Shown here: one piece after another, positions 1 through 12,958 of the stretch
Layout of the letters: each line of letters opens with the position of its first letter
Position numbering within the stretch: position 1 is the first letter of the stretch
NCBI RefSeq assembly: GCF_033568475.1
Contig: NW_027331831.1
Location: 434,001 to 498,000, forward strand
Length of the DNA stretch: 64,000 bases
From: Henckelia pumila
Taxonomy: Eukaryota; Streptophyta; Magnoliopsida; Lamiales; Gesneriaceae
Reading direction: 5' to 3'
Notes under the pieces: generated by a model
Seen by the model: only the letters and a program-made list of their open reading frames with translations
What the model was told of the DNA's origin: nothing
The model's database searches: none
Translations under genes and position numbers: made by a program

Positions 1-626
1 ATATCAAAACATTCGTAAATGGTAGATATGTCAATTTTAAATTAAACAATTCAAAGTAAAATATAATTATCTGTTATCGACCGCATTCATTTTTTTTTTT
101 TATTATTATTATTTTCAGTCTAGACCTTGTTCCAATCGATTTTTTAAGTACTAGATAAAAAAAATTAAAAAATATTTGAATCCCCGACAACATGTCCTAG
201 ATTGTGATATATTTATAAAATTTTCAAACTTGTTTTAAATTTTATTTTTCATTTTTATATTATTTTTAAAAAAATCCAAATTTTGGTAACTAATCCTCTA
301 TAAATTTAAGAATCTTTCTAAAATAATATTTTATTCTCAGTCCCAACATGAGTCAGTGTTTTAAATTAATAATTTTGATAAATTAATAAGATACTAAGTT
401 TTGAAAGCCGTTGCACAAAAATTATGGTTCAACGTCTATGATAAATAAATAAATTTCTAAAATTAAAAGAAAAACTAAGACAATATAAAAAATTTGATTA
501 TATTTTTGTTTTTTATATTAATTATATTTTTTCATACGGTGAATTTTATTTAATTTGTGAATATATACCAAAGACATTAATTAATTATTAAAAAAATAAT
601 ATCACTTACTCATTTTTATAAACATA

Positions 627-658
<32 letters not shown>

Positions 659-1239
659 GACACACACACACAAACAATAATTTTCTCTACATATATTAAT
701 TCAAAAAATATCATAAATGCTTTTACGAAACATAATGATTTTTTATGTAGTTACATTTTATATCTGCTTAATCAAAATAAAACAATAAATTATTAATTTA
801 TCAATTAATTATATTATTATAAATTACTAAAATTTATGGTCAAATTATTAATTTACAGTGATTTTTACTATATTACTATAAGCTTTAAAGTTAATTAATG
901 ATATAGATTATTATAATATACGAAAAACAAAATAATACAATTTTTTCTTGTATGCCGGATGAATTAATTTGCAAAATTAAAGCATGTGATGTGATGTGTT
1001 AATTGCAAAAAAAAAAAAAAAAAAAAAAAACTCATGTGAAACATAGAAAATGCGTATTTTACACTTATAAAAATTAAACAGGCATTTAAGCCATTGATAT
1101 TTTATTAAAAAAATGCACTATCTAACCCTGCTAAAGTTATTTTTTGAATACGTGTATGTGCTGTGGTTAATAAGATAAAGTTAAACCTGATTTGAAATTT
1201 CCCATACAAGAAACCAACCATGGAAGCTTTTTGAAGATT
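1..1239. other. AT-rich intergenic DNA
   Basis: No gene is recognisable here. The stretch is very AT-rich. It contains a compound microsatellite at about 630-672 (TC, then TA, then CA dinucleotides) and a poly-A run at about 1006-1030. It ends at the target site of the first LTR element. Confidence 0.7.
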
Positions 1240-1244
1240 CCATC

Positions 1245-1677
1245 TTATGTAGCAAAAAATTGATATTGCCCGATTAGAAAAAATTTGGGTAACTTGTGGA
1301 GATCTGGATAGTCGGATTAATACTCGAACTGTTCCAAAGACCGAACTTTGTGGGTTGTCACCTGCATCACAAAACAAAGTGAGTGGCGCCGGGGGTTGCC
1401 CGGCGAAGACACTCCGATGCTCAAGTCAGTATTTGCCCAATAAAATTTCTAGAGAACTAGAGCGTATGACTATAGAGAGCGTACCTTAATAATGAGAGAA
1501 CTTGAGCTATTTATAGATAGTCAGAGGGTTTTATGGACTTTAGCCTCTTATGGGCTTTGAGATATTTATGGGCCTTGATAAAGTGTCCAAATAAATATCG
1601 GAGTAATATGAGACCCATATGGATTGAGCCATTGGGCTGGGGCCCGGGAGAAAGTTAAATTGGGTAATAACCCATCA
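1245..1677 (-). repeat. 3' LTR of the Tat-like element
   Basis: 433 bp, nearly identical to 15735-16167. Preceded by the target duplication ccatc and followed internally by the polypurine tract (minus strand GAGTGGGGGACTTA). The first bases read TTATG where the other copy has TGATG, so the terminal TG has mutated. Short ORFs inside it are duplicated in the other LTR and are not genes. Confidence 0.9.
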
Positions 1678-2044
1678 TAAGTCCCCCACTCTCGGGCATG
1701 ACATTTTGGCGAGATGACCGAGAATAAAAAATTTAGATACCGTTACAGAGTAATTGTAGTAGGAATGTGTTGCAATTGAATCGCAGATAGTAGGAAGCAA
1801 ATTCCTAGTTGAACTAAAAATTGTTGAATTTACAGTCCTGTCTGAATAATGATCGTAGAATTGCAGTAGGATTGTGGTGTAATTTGATATGAATCAAAGT
1901 CCTGTCAGAATAATAATTGTAGAAACTCAGTAGAACTCTGGTTGTATTACTATTATAAATTCAATACCGTAGTGTTTTCATCACAACTTACTAACTCAAT
2001 ATTGTTTCTGATTTTTTTTATTGCAGCATCCGCGGATGAAAAAT

Positions 2045-3470
2045 TAACAGATCAAAGAGAGTCAAAATAATATCATGATAGGTACAAATCAAATATATTT
2101 TTCTCTCTCATCTTTTCTTCTCCTCTCCCAAGATAAAATATGTATTGTATGTATATGTGTATCTATGCTTGCAAATATGTGTATATCCCCATCTATGCAA
2201 TCCTCCACCATCACCATGGATCATCGCCGACGAGTTGAGAGGCGACGGCATGACATAGAGAAGGAGAGACAGCGACGGCGGCAACGACTCATGTCGATTT
2301 CCAGCCATGGATTAGCTTCCAAGCTTTCCTAATCTGGCTCGACAGAGGCGGCATCGTTCGTGGCGTTTCTGTTCAAGAAGCATGGCCGCGTGAGAAGATG
2401 GAGAAAAACAGTGCCCGGAGTCGACTTCCACCATGTAACGTCCACCTCCGATGGATGCTCCATTTACTGGTTCGATCTGGGCGCGGTGGTTGCCGCGCGA
2501 CGGTGACCGTGGTACGACAGCGATGATAGTGCGACGGCAATGGCGTGGCAACAAAGCGACGATGAATTTCTTGGGCCGTGAGAGGGATGGATAGATGCAT
2601 GTATATGCACGCATATGCACATACACGCATGTTATTTGTTGTTGATAATAATTATTTTATTTGTGTTTAAATTCATGGTCTGCTTCACCATAAAATCGTG
2701 AGAATTTTTATTGTCTCACTTTTACAACTTTTGTCTAATATTTTAAAAATATTATGACTTGGTTATTTGCATTGAGTGGTAGTGAAAAATGTGTACTAGA
2801 TATATATTTTAAAAATATATATATTTGGTGGGGTGTCCGTTCTGATATAAGGTATTGTCCTTTTTGGGGGTGAAGTGAAATACTAACATGTCTGTTGATC
2901 TAGTTGAACCTTCTACGTATTAGTTCGAGTCTACATCAGGACCTAGATTCCATGCTTTCATCCGTAGTTATCCTGTTGATGTCAAACCCTTGTGGTCGAA
3001 ATTATATACCAAAACTTCGAAACAAGTCCCAACAACTAAACCAAATCAACCCAACACTGGCCGGCGGCAACAGGCGATGGCGACGACGGCGACGACTGGA
3101 AAATGGGTTTCTGGAAATCGCAATAAAACTTCGCAAAATTGGTATCAATAGATAGCTCTCCTTGAAACGATTCCAATGGTATATTTGGTTTTGCGTTTCG
3201 GCGATCGGATGCGGCCAAACGACGACGAGAAGTGGCGGCCAGTGGAATACGGATTTCTCCCAGTCGCTCTAAAAATATTCAAAATGAGTGTCAATGACTA
3301 GCTCTTGTCGGGAGGAGTCCAATCGTATATTTACTTTCGAATTTCGACCATTAGAGGCGGCTGAACTGCGGCGAAACGTGGAGGTGGTGAGGAGAGAGAA
3401 AACGATTTGAGAATGGAGAATGGTGAAGACGATGAATAGTGATGTGACAATGTCATTAACGTTGTAATTG
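2045..3470. other. GC-rich non-coding cargo inside the Tat-like element
   Basis: This segment lies between the minisatellite and the 3' LTR and is richer in GC and CpG than the rest of the element. It holds patches such as 2215-2600 and 2900-3440. I found no long reading frame on either strand and recognise no protein. Two imperfect copies of a roughly 110-bp block are visible, about 3120-3235 and 3265-3370. Both read like tatcaat-ga-tagctct, then a tccaat-gtatattt core, then tttcg and gcggc. The composition would fit captured host sequence, but that is inference. Confidence 0.5.
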
Positions 3471-3547
3471 TGTACACGTGTTTATATGTGTGTACTCTTT
3501 TAATATTTTGGGATTAAATATTGACCCGATTTGAATTATTTTAATTT

Positions 3548-5174
3548 CTAGTCGATATGACTTTTTTTGAAATTTTTTTTATAGTCACTATGACTTCTTT
3601 TGAAAAAAATTTATAGTCGCTATGACTTTTTCTGAAAATTTTTTTTATAGTCTTTATGACTTTTCCTGAAAGTTTTTTTATTGTCACTATGACTTCTTTT
3701 GAAAAAAATTTTATAGTCTGTATGACTTTTTCTGAAAATTTTTTATAGTCATTATGACTTCTTATGAAAATTTTTTTATAGTCGCTATGACTTTTTTGAA
3801 ATTTTTTTTATAGTCAATATGACTTCTTCTGAAAAAATTTTGACAGTTGCTATGACTTTTTCTGAAAAATTTTTATAGTCGCTATGACTTGATAAATTTT
3901 TTATACTCACTATGACTTTTCCTGAAAATTTTTTTTATAGTCACTATGACTTCTTTTGAAAAAAATTTTATAGTCTCTATGACTTTTTCTGAAAATTTTT
4001 TATAGTCATTATGAATTCTTCTGAAATTTTTTTTATAGTCGTTATGACTTTTTGGATTATTTATAGTCGCTATGACTTTTTTAAATTGTTTATAGTCGCT
4101 ATGATTTTTTCTGAATTTTTTATAGTCATTATGACTTTTTGTGAAAAAAAATTTTATAGTCATTATGACTTCTTTTGAAATTTTTTTTATAGTCTCTATT
4201 ACTTTTCCTGAAAATTTTTTATATCATTATGACTTCTTCTGAAATTTTTTTTTTATATTCGCTATGACTTCTTGGATTATTTATAGTCGCTATGACTTAT
4301 TTGAATTGTTTATAGTCGCTATGACTTTTTATGAATTATTTATAGTCACTATGACTTTGTGAATTATTTATAGTCACTATGACTTTTTTGAATTGTTTAT
4401 AGTCACTATGACTTTTTCTGAAAATTTTTTTATAGTCGCTATGACTTGATGAATTATTTATAGTCGCTATGACTTGATGAATTATTTATAGTTGCTATGA
4501 CTTTTTTAAATTGTTTATAGTCACTATGACTTTGTTAATTATTTATAGTCACTATGACTTTTTCTGAAATTTTTTTTATAGTCACTATGACTTTTTTTTA
4601 AATTGTTTTTTATAGTCTCTATGACTTTTTTTGAAAATTTTTTATAGTCATTATGACTTTTTCTGAATTTTTTTTATAGTCGCTATGACTTTTTGGATTA
4701 TTTATAGTCGATATGACTTTTTCGAATTGTTTATAGTCGCTATGAATTTTTCTGAATTTTTTATAGTCACTCTGACTTCTTTTGAAAAAAAATTTATAGT
4801 CTCTATGACTTTTCCTGAAAATTTTTTATAGTCATTATGACTTCTTCCGAAATTTTTTTTTATAGTCGCTATGACTTTTTGGATTATTTATAGTCACTAT
4901 GACTTTTTTGAATTGTTTATATTCGCTATGACTTTTTCTGAATTTTTTATAATCACTATGACTTTGTGAATTATTTATAGTCAGTATGACTTTTCTGAAA
5001 AAAATTTTATAGTTACTATGACTTTTTCTGAAAAATTTTTTATAGTCGTTATGACTTGATGAATTATTTATAGTCGCTATGACTTGATGAATTATTTATA
5101 GTCGCTATGCCTTTTTTGAATTGTTTATAGTCACTATGACTTTGTGAATTATTTATAGTCACTATGACTTTTTG
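3548..5174. repeat. Minisatellite array, about 30-40 bp unit, roughly 45 copies
   Basis: About 1.6 kb of head-to-tail units built on the core TATAGTC(A/G)CTATGACTT. The cores are separated by T-rich or A-rich spacers of variable length, such as TTTCTGAAAATTTTTT, GATGAATTATT and TTTTTGAATTGTT. Spacer variants recur in blocks, for example near 3560-3740 and 3900-4000, which suggests segmental amplification within the array. The array lies in the region between gag and the 3' LTR of the Tat-like element. Short minus-strand ORFs with repeated SHNDYKK-like words are a by-product of the repeat. Spacer lengths vary and are not unique, so this is not CRISPR. Confidence 0.93.
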
Positions 5175-5661
5175 TTGTGCTCTAGGAGAAATAACGTAGT
5201 GCTTAACATGGAGTACTTAGGAGTGGATCAAGTTCCTATGATTTTGTCTCATGGGAAAGTCCTGAACCCACTCTATTTGCTAGGTGGTGAGGTATCCCGG
5301 ACTGTATTTTTGTCGTCTTGACCTCTTACAGCATCGTGGCTTAGGTAGTCCTACAGGGCTGTCCAAGCCTTTGATGGATGAGTAGCCTCAATGAATGCAT
5401 GAGTTGTGGCGTATGAGTTAAGCATTCGTTAACATAGCTGAGTTCCTTCCTATATAATTAAATAGAAAAGTAAACAAATCAACGTAAGTTTATTATTAAA
5501 CTTAAAATAAAAGAGAATTAAATAAAAGTTTTGATCTGCAGAGTAAATAAAGTAGAGCAAGCAATTTATTTTAGCTTGCAGGTGTTTGCTCTATGAGTAT
5601 AGAGTTTTTTTAGATTGACACGACTCTCTGTCTTGCGTTATATTTCATTGTATTCTTCGTT
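5175..5661. other. Internal non-coding part of the Tat-like element
   Basis: Sequence between the minisatellite and the end of gag. No conserved protein can be read. The zinc-knuckle and pol region expected after gag in an autonomous relative is missing. Confidence 0.5.
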
Positions 5662-6274
5662 TCATTTTCTTTTTCCCGAGGAGTGCAACTCATCAGTTTC
5701 CTCGATGCAGATGTATTTTTCCGCTCTAGACAATAGCTCCTCCAAGGTATTCGGAGATTTTCCAGCTATAGATTCCTTGAACCTTCCAGGACGCAAGTTC
5801 TGCTGCATTATTCCAGATAACTTATCATGGTTCACGTGTGGGACTGCGTGAACCACATGAGTAAATCTCTTAACATAGTCTCGCAAACTTTCTCCTTCTT
5901 TTTGAAGAATTGTGAATAAATATGCTGCTGTTTTTGGGTATTTTTTGTTAATTGAGAATTGTTGGATGAAGCGTTGGATGAGTTGCTCCAAGTTTGCGAT
6001 GGATTCTGACGTCAGCTTATTGAACCATGTGAGAGCTTGCCCTAATAATGTTGTTCGAAATATCTTGCAGTAAGCCGCATCTGTGATGTCATATAAATCT
6101 TCCTTCGTGTAGAATTTGTGAATATGATCTTGAGGATCACCAGTTCCATCGAACTCAAGTAGGTTAGGGATTTTGACTCCATTAGGCAATGCTTCAGATA
6201 GAATGACGTTAGTGAACGGGCTCCGACGTACAGGCAAGATTGCTGACGAATTCTCTCCAGTTGCATATGTGTGA

Positions 6275-8285
6275 TGTGAGGCCTCGATTCTAATCATCTA
6301 ATTAATCAACTCAATTAAACAATAAGGATTAAGAAATAATTTTTTTTTTAAAAGGAGTGCTCGCTCGATCGGTAAAATCTTACCGATCGAGTGGCCAAAA
6401 ATTTCCAAGACTCTGCCGGGAAAATAAAAGGCCTCCGCTCAATCGGTAAAATCTTACCGATCGAGCGGACAAGAAATTCCCAACTCTCTGCCTCGGTACA
6501 AGGGTGCTCGCTCGATCGGTAAGATTCAACCGATCGAGCGAGATGCTCTGTACCAAAAAATAATTCTAGTTTTATTTCAAAATTTCAAATCCCAATTCAA
6601 TCAAAACACAAACAAACAATATGCATAAACTTATTCAATATGCATAATCCATACAAAGTAGTTCTAGAGTTAAACATTCATCCAAACTAATAGAACATGC
6701 TTCAATTCTAGGTTTACAATACCAAAATACATATTGAGTTTGAATTCAATGCAACTCCTAAAACCAAGGACCTCACTTCTATTCTCTCATCCACCTATCC
6801 ATGATGTCTCTGGCTTGATCCTGCCCCACCTGTTGCCAAGTACACATACAAAAAAAGACAACAGCCGGATAATTCGGTGAGAATAATATTTCCAATTAAA
6901 GAGACTAGCATACAATATCACATAATATATCAAAACATGATATATAATCAAATTCCACATATATCTCAAGTAATTCATTCAATTGCGGAATTAAAATGAT
7001 ATGCATGACTTTAAAACTTCTGGATTATCAGACTCAGATAATCAAAAGGAATTCTTCTTTCTTTCTTCGGTTTGGGATCCCGAGATTAAAATATCCAACA
7101 ATCACACCGAACTCCCCTTTCGAGGTGGATGAGGTATATTTTAATCCTCTAGACTCTAGGGCATTATAGTGAATTAATCGACACTTGTAGTAAATCGCCT
7201 ACCAAGGCCACTCAACTATAATCTCCAGATCGTATAATTCAAAATGAATAATCAATCGGCTCAAAATGAATGCATATGAAATCTCATGCATTCAATCATC
7301 AATTCAATCATAAGTTCAAATAATCATATAAACATGCAATATGTGATTTTTTCTAGGACACTCGAATCAATCCGAATTCAAGTTAATCGTCCTATTTCAT
7401 TCCAAAGTCTTCTTATACCTTCTTGTCGTTCACAATCTTCAATCTATAAAACAACAAATATCAATTCAATATCCATTCAAGTTCTACGATCGAAAGTAAG
7501 AAGTCGATACTATGCCGGCTCAATCTTCCAAACTGATCGAAGCTGCAATCTCGCAACTCCAAGGACTTCGAATCAATCTAACAAAAGAAGTCACAAGATC
7601 AATATCGACATCAAAAACTCAATCAAACTCGATACGATCAAAACATCGAAACGATATCCAAAACTCAAACTGACGGCACAACGGCTGTAAACTGATCAAA
7701 CCAAAATTGCAGACACCAGAATATCAATTCCAAATACTCAAACCAATCATCTAACATCATTTCCAAGTCAAACCCAACACATCTCAAAAATCTAAGTTTC
7801 GAAAATCATAAGAAAAATCATATCAAATCAAATCGTCGATAAATCTTCGAATCGTCTTAGATATACTATCACAGCAACTTCAAGAACGTCCTCTCCGAAT
7901 ATCAATAAATTCTAAAGACATCCAAAAATTCAAACCTCGTAGAAATAAGAGAAACTTACTTCCAAACGGAGCACTCGATGCTGTGATCGCAGATATCTAC
8001 TTCAGATCAAATTCCAACGGACGGATCGAGCTAGAATCGAAATCACAAAAACTTGGAAGCTTTTTGATCGCCTACAATGGTGAAGGAACGTTGTGGAGGG
8101 GATGATGGAGTGGTGCAAAAGACTTAGTCAAAGTCCAATATATAACAAAGCTCAATTTTACGTTTTAGTCCCTGAAATTTCCAAAAATTACAAAAAGGCC
8201 CCTCATTAATAAAAACCGGCTCTCGAATTCTGAAATCACTTAATATCTCAAATAACATCAATTAAGATAAAAATGGGGCGTTACA
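6275..8285 (-). repeat. 3' LTR of the Tekay element
   Basis: 2,011 bp, paired with 13285-15296. Differences by eye are concentrated in the palindrome-rich part near the outer end (about 17 in the first 400 bp) and are sparser elsewhere. ORFs at 6787-6978 and 7286-7690 have counterparts in the other LTR and are not genes. Confidence 0.93.
6364..6542. repeat. Three evenly spaced palindromes in the Tekay LTR
   Basis: Palindrome 1 (6364-6391) has 12-bp arms CTCGATCGGTAA around a 4-base loop. Palindrome 2 (6435-6468) has 15-bp arms with one mismatch around the same AATC loop. Palindrome 3 (6507-6542) has perfect 14-bp arms CTCGCTCGATCGGT around an 8-base loop, and is enclosed by a further GGTACA/TGTACC pairing. 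They start about 71 bp apart. The right LTR has the same three at about 13374-13553, more eroded. On the transcribed strand they lie in the last 300 bp of the LTR. Confidence 0.9.
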
Positions 8286-8380
8286 ATTCTCCCTCTCTAA
8301 GAATAGATTTCGTCCTCGAAACCAAAGATATCAACTCATAAGAAAGAATAAAGATTCAAGAACAGAATTAAGGACTCACA

Positions 8381-11300
8381 TCAGATAAACAAATCCGGAA
8401 ATCTCTGCCTCATATCAGATTTTGTCTCCCAAGTCGCTTCTTCGACTCCGTGATGACTCCACTGAACTTTCACCAACGGGATCGATTTGGTTCTGAGCTG
8501 TTTCTCCTTTCTTTCAAGGATCTGAATCGGTCTCTCGAAATAACTCAGAGTTTCATCAAGTTCGGCTTCGTCAGGTTGAAGAACATGAGAAGGATCGGGG
8601 TGATATTTCCTCAACATCGAGACGTGAAATACGTCGTGAATTCCAGATAAAGAAGGAGGAAGTGCTAATTTGTAGGCTAGATCGCCTATCTTCTACAAAA
8701 TCTCATACGGACCGATGAATCTCGGTGACAACTTCCCTCTCTTCCCAAATCTAACAGTACCTCCAAACGGAGAAATCTTCAAGAATACTCGGTCTCCCTG
8801 ATCGAAAGATAGAGGTCTGCGACGGATATTCGTATACTTCGCTTGTCGATCCTGAGCAGTCTTCATTCTCAATCGAATAATCTTCACCTGCTCAGCCATA
8901 TCACGAATCATATCTGGTCCCAAGCCTGGGGACTCAGACATCTCATCCCAGTACAGAGGGGATCTGCACTTCTTTCCGTACAACGCTTCGAATGGTGCCA
9001 TTCCTATACTCGTCTGGAAGCTGTTGTTGTACGAAAACTCAATGAGAGGCAATGAATCTTGCCAAGTACTGCCAAAGTCAAGCACCACTGCTCGTAACAT
9101 ATCCTCCAGAGTCTGAATCTTCCGTTTTGATTGACCGTCGGTCTGAGGATGGTAAGCTGTACTCAAGTACAAACGAGTACCAAGAGCCTCCTGTAGACTG
9201 TGCCAGAAATGAAAAGTAAACCGAGGATATCGGTCTGAAACAATCGATCTCGGCACACCGTGCAATCTGACAATCTCTCTAACATACAACTCGGCCATCT
9301 GATCGTGATGATATGTCATCCGATACGGAATAAAACAAGCAGACTTCGTCAAACGATCAATCACTACCCAAATGGCATCGCATCCTCGAACAGATCGGGG
9401 TAGTTTCGTGACGAAATCCATCGAGATATGATCCCACTTCCATTCCGGAATAGATAAAATGTGCAGAAGACCACCCGGCCTCTTTCTCTCGGCTTTCACC
9501 TGCTGACAGTTCAAACAACGGGATACAAACCTCGCAACGTCACTCTTCATCTTCTTCCACCAAAACTGACTCTTCATGTCGTTATACATCTTTCGGCCTC
9601 CTGGATGAACACTGAACCGACTGCAATGTGCCTCTCGCGGAATACTCTGTCTCATCTCAACAATATCATGCACGACAATACGATTATTCAAAAATAAAAC
9701 ATCATCCCTGACCTGAAACTCAGACTGGTGCCCAGATCTCACTTTCTCTATCGAATTCTGAATACTCTTATCGGATTTCTGTGCTTCTCTGATCGACACA
9801 AACAACTATGGCTCAGCCTGGATAGCACAAACTCTGATAGGACTCCTATCTGATTCAAATTCCAATCCAGAATTGCAATAGTCGCCAATCAAATGAGACA
9901 CACCGATGGTCGAAAGAGATAAAGAACAAAGCTTGCGACTCAAAGCATCGGCAGCTGCATTCGACTTCCCCGGGTAATACTTAATCTCGCAGTCAAAGTC
10001 CTTCAATAAATCTAGTCATCTCCTCTGTCTCATATTCAACCCAGACTGTGAAAACAAGTATTTAAGACTCTTATGATCCGAAAAGATCTCAAAAGACTCA
10101 CCGTACAAATAGTGACGTCAGATCTTCAAGGCAAAAACAATAGCAGCGAGTTCAAGATCGTGAACTGGATAGCGAGTCTCGTGCGGTTTCAACTGCCTCG
10201 ACGCATACGCTATCACATGCTTCCTCTGCATAAGAATACATCCAAGCCCAGAATGGGAAGCATCGCAATACACCGTAAAACCTCCAGAACCTGATGGAAT
10301 AGAAAGTATCGGAACACTAGTCAATCTCTTCTTCAACTCAATGAAGCTGTTCTCATACTCTTCAGTCCAGACAAAAGGCGCGTTCTTTTGAGTCAGCTGG
10401 GTAATCGGCTTCGCAATAGAAGAGAAACCCTGGATAAATCGGCGATAGTAACCAGCTAAACCCATAAAACTTCAAATCTTAGGCATAGAAGTCGGCCTAC
10501 GCCAGTTCATGACTGCCTTGATCTTGCTGGGATCAACAGAAATCCCATCTCCCGATATAATGTGACCAAGAAAAATGACTCGGTCCAACCAAAACTCGCA
10601 CTTTGACAGTTTGGCAAACAACTGTTCGGTTCTCAAAATCTGCAAAACAATCCTCAGATGTTCTGCATGATCAGCACGGCTCTTCGAATAGATCAGGATA
10701 TCTTCAATGAAAATAATTACAAACTCATCTAGAAAACGCTGAAAGATTCGGTTCATCAACCCCATAAATACCGCTGGGGCATTAGTCAAACCGAACGGCA
10801 TGACAAGAAATTCAAAGTGGTCATACCTCGTTCGAAACACAGTCTTAGGAACATCCTCTTCACGAACTCTCAGTTGATGATACCCAGACCTCAAATCTAT
10901 CTTCGAATAGATACACGAACCCTTCAATTGGTCAAAAAGATCATCTATACGAGGTAAAGGATACCTGTTCTTAACCGTCACCTGGTTCAATTGGCAGTAA
11001 TCAATGCAGAGACGCATAGAACCATCTTTTTTTCTAACAAACAGAACAGGAGCACCCCAAGGCGATACATTAGGTCGAATGTATCCCTTGGCAATCAATT
11101 CTTCCAACTGCTCCTTCAATTCCTTCAATTCAATCGGAGCCATTCTATACGGAGCTTTAGAAATCGGCTGAGTACCTGACGTCAATTCGATGCCAAATTC
11201 AATCTCACAAATAGGCGGTAATCCCGGGATCTCATCCGAGAACACATCAGGAAACTCTCTAACCACTGGTATATCAATCAACTCAGGGCTAGACTTCAAA

Positions 11301-12958
11301 ACATTGACCGCATAAATCAAAAATCCCTCGGCTCTTTTCTGCAACAATCTAGTCATAGACAATACAGAAATCAAAGGAATTCTAGAACGAGACCCCTTAC
11401 CAAAGAATCTCCACTCGTCTGACATCTCTGGTCTGAAACGGACTATCTTTTGAAAACAATCTACTGTAGTCCTGTACTTAGTCAAAACATCTATGCCAAC
11501 TATGCAGTCAAAGTCAGACAAACCAAGTACAATACAGTCAAACTCGATCAAATTTCCTTCAAAACTCAATTCACAATTCCTAACAAAATTCCTCGAAACA
11601 ATTCCTCCACCCAAAGGTGAAGTAACAGAAACTACAGCAGGTAATGGCTCAAAAGGCAAGACATGCATCAACACGAATTTCTCAGATAAGAAAGAGTGAG
11701 AAGCACCTGTATCTATCAAAATATTAACAGGATAATCAAAGATCATACAATTACCTGCAATCACATCATCAGGTGCAGCCTGAGCCTGATCCTCATTCAG
11801 AGCATACATTCTCGCCTGCTGTCTAGGAGGTTGGTTCAAATTCTGGTTGCCTCCTTGACGATTCTGTTGTTGAGGTTGGAAAGAGTGAACTGCATTCCAT
11901 TGCCTTTGAGGCTGAGATGACTGTCGAGAAGCATTTCCACTCTGTGCTTGTTCAGAGCCCCGTTGAGGACAAAGTCTAGCATAATGCCCTGTCTGCTGAC
12001 AAATATAACAATTCCCAAATATTCCCCTACACTGGTCATTTGAGTGACGACCTCCACACTTGCTACAAGAAGTACCAGAGGAACCTGAACCTTGGCTGTA
12101 ACTGTTCTGTTTCGAGCCACCAGAACTTAAAGAACTGCTTCCCGAGTTCTTAAACTATTTTCCTTTGGGACGAAAGTAATTCTTCTTATTATCTCCACTG
12201 CTACCACCTTCAGTCCTCAGTGGTTGATTTTGGTATTGGGACGGTTGGGCCTGAAACTGCCTTTGTTGTTGCTGAGGGGCAAACTGATTCCCTCTCTGCC
12301 TTAGCAGTCCAGCTTCCGCACCCTTGGCATGATCTATTGCATCTAAAAAGTTATTGGGCCTTCCGGTATTCACCAGAACAAAGATATCAGGGTTTAGACC
12401 ATTAATAAAGTGGTCAACTTTCGCTTCCTCATTGTCAGAAATGTGTGGAGCAAACCTTAATAGACTGTCAAATTTGGTAACATAATCTTCGATACTCAAA
12501 TTTCCTTGCTTCAAATTTGCGAACTCGGCATTCTTATCCTTACGGTACGAAACTGGGAAGAATCATTTATAAAACTCAGTCTTGAACAGAATCCAGTTGA
12601 TAAGCGTACCTCTGTTCTCCATGGCTTTCTTAGTCGAGGTCCACCATTTCTTAGCCACTCCGTGCAGCTGATGAATAACCAATCTAATTCGCCGGTCATC
12701 GGAATAGTCGAGAGAATCAAAAAGCTGATCTATATCATCCAACCAGCCCTCGCAATCCACGGGATTCTCCGTACCTTTCAAGATCGGTGGTCGAAAAGAC
12801 TGAAACCTCTTCAGTAAGGTTTTCATAGGGGTAGCCGTGGCATCCATCTGATTCTCAACCGTATCGCCCTGGTTATTCTGAGGAGTCACTACAGGTGGAG
12901 TTTCAGTCGTAGCAAAAACTGGCGGAGTATTCATGTTCAATCTTCTTTGAGTACCCAT
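8381..12958 (-). pseudogene. Tekay gag-pol polyprotein with chromodomain, seven in-frame stops
   Basis: From the ATG at 12958 one frame of about 1,525 codons runs to 8381 without an obvious frameshift. In order it has: gag capsid (12958-12155); tandem zinc knuckles [13 protein letters not shown] and [14 protein letters not shown] (about 12067-11985); aspartic protease with [11 protein letters not shown] (near 11713); reverse transcriptase with [11 protein letters not shown] and an active site that reads FIED instead of FIDD (near 10700); RNase H ([19 protein letters not shown]); integrase with HHCC zinc finger and DDE core (9805-8693); and a chromodomain (8617-8381, ILERKEKQLRTKSIPLVKVQW). 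Stops lie near 12560, 12153, 10470, 10116, 10008, 9804 and 8691. Most fit single C-to-T or G-to-A changes in CGA, TGG or CAG codons. The polyprotein would make the virus-like particle, copy RNA and integrate with help of the chromodomain. Confidence 0.93.

Noticed and set aside
2312-2630. Overlapping 85-104 codon ORFs in the GC-rich cargo of the Tat-like element
   Set aside because: Several frames are open at once because of GC richness; none has a recognisable motif.
3548-5174. CRISPR-like array
   Set aside because: Spacers are variable-length A/T runs repeated among units, with no unique spacers or cas genes, and it lies inside a plant retrotransposon.
6787-7690. ORFs at 6787-6978 (-) and 7286-7690 (+), with look-alikes at 13798-13989 and 14297-14533
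   Set aside because: They are duplicated because they lie in the two LTRs of the Tekay element; no domain and no conserved frame.
11836-12120. 94-codon minus-strand ORF in the gag region of the Tekay element
   Set aside because: Shadow frame; the real frame here carries the two zinc knuckles.
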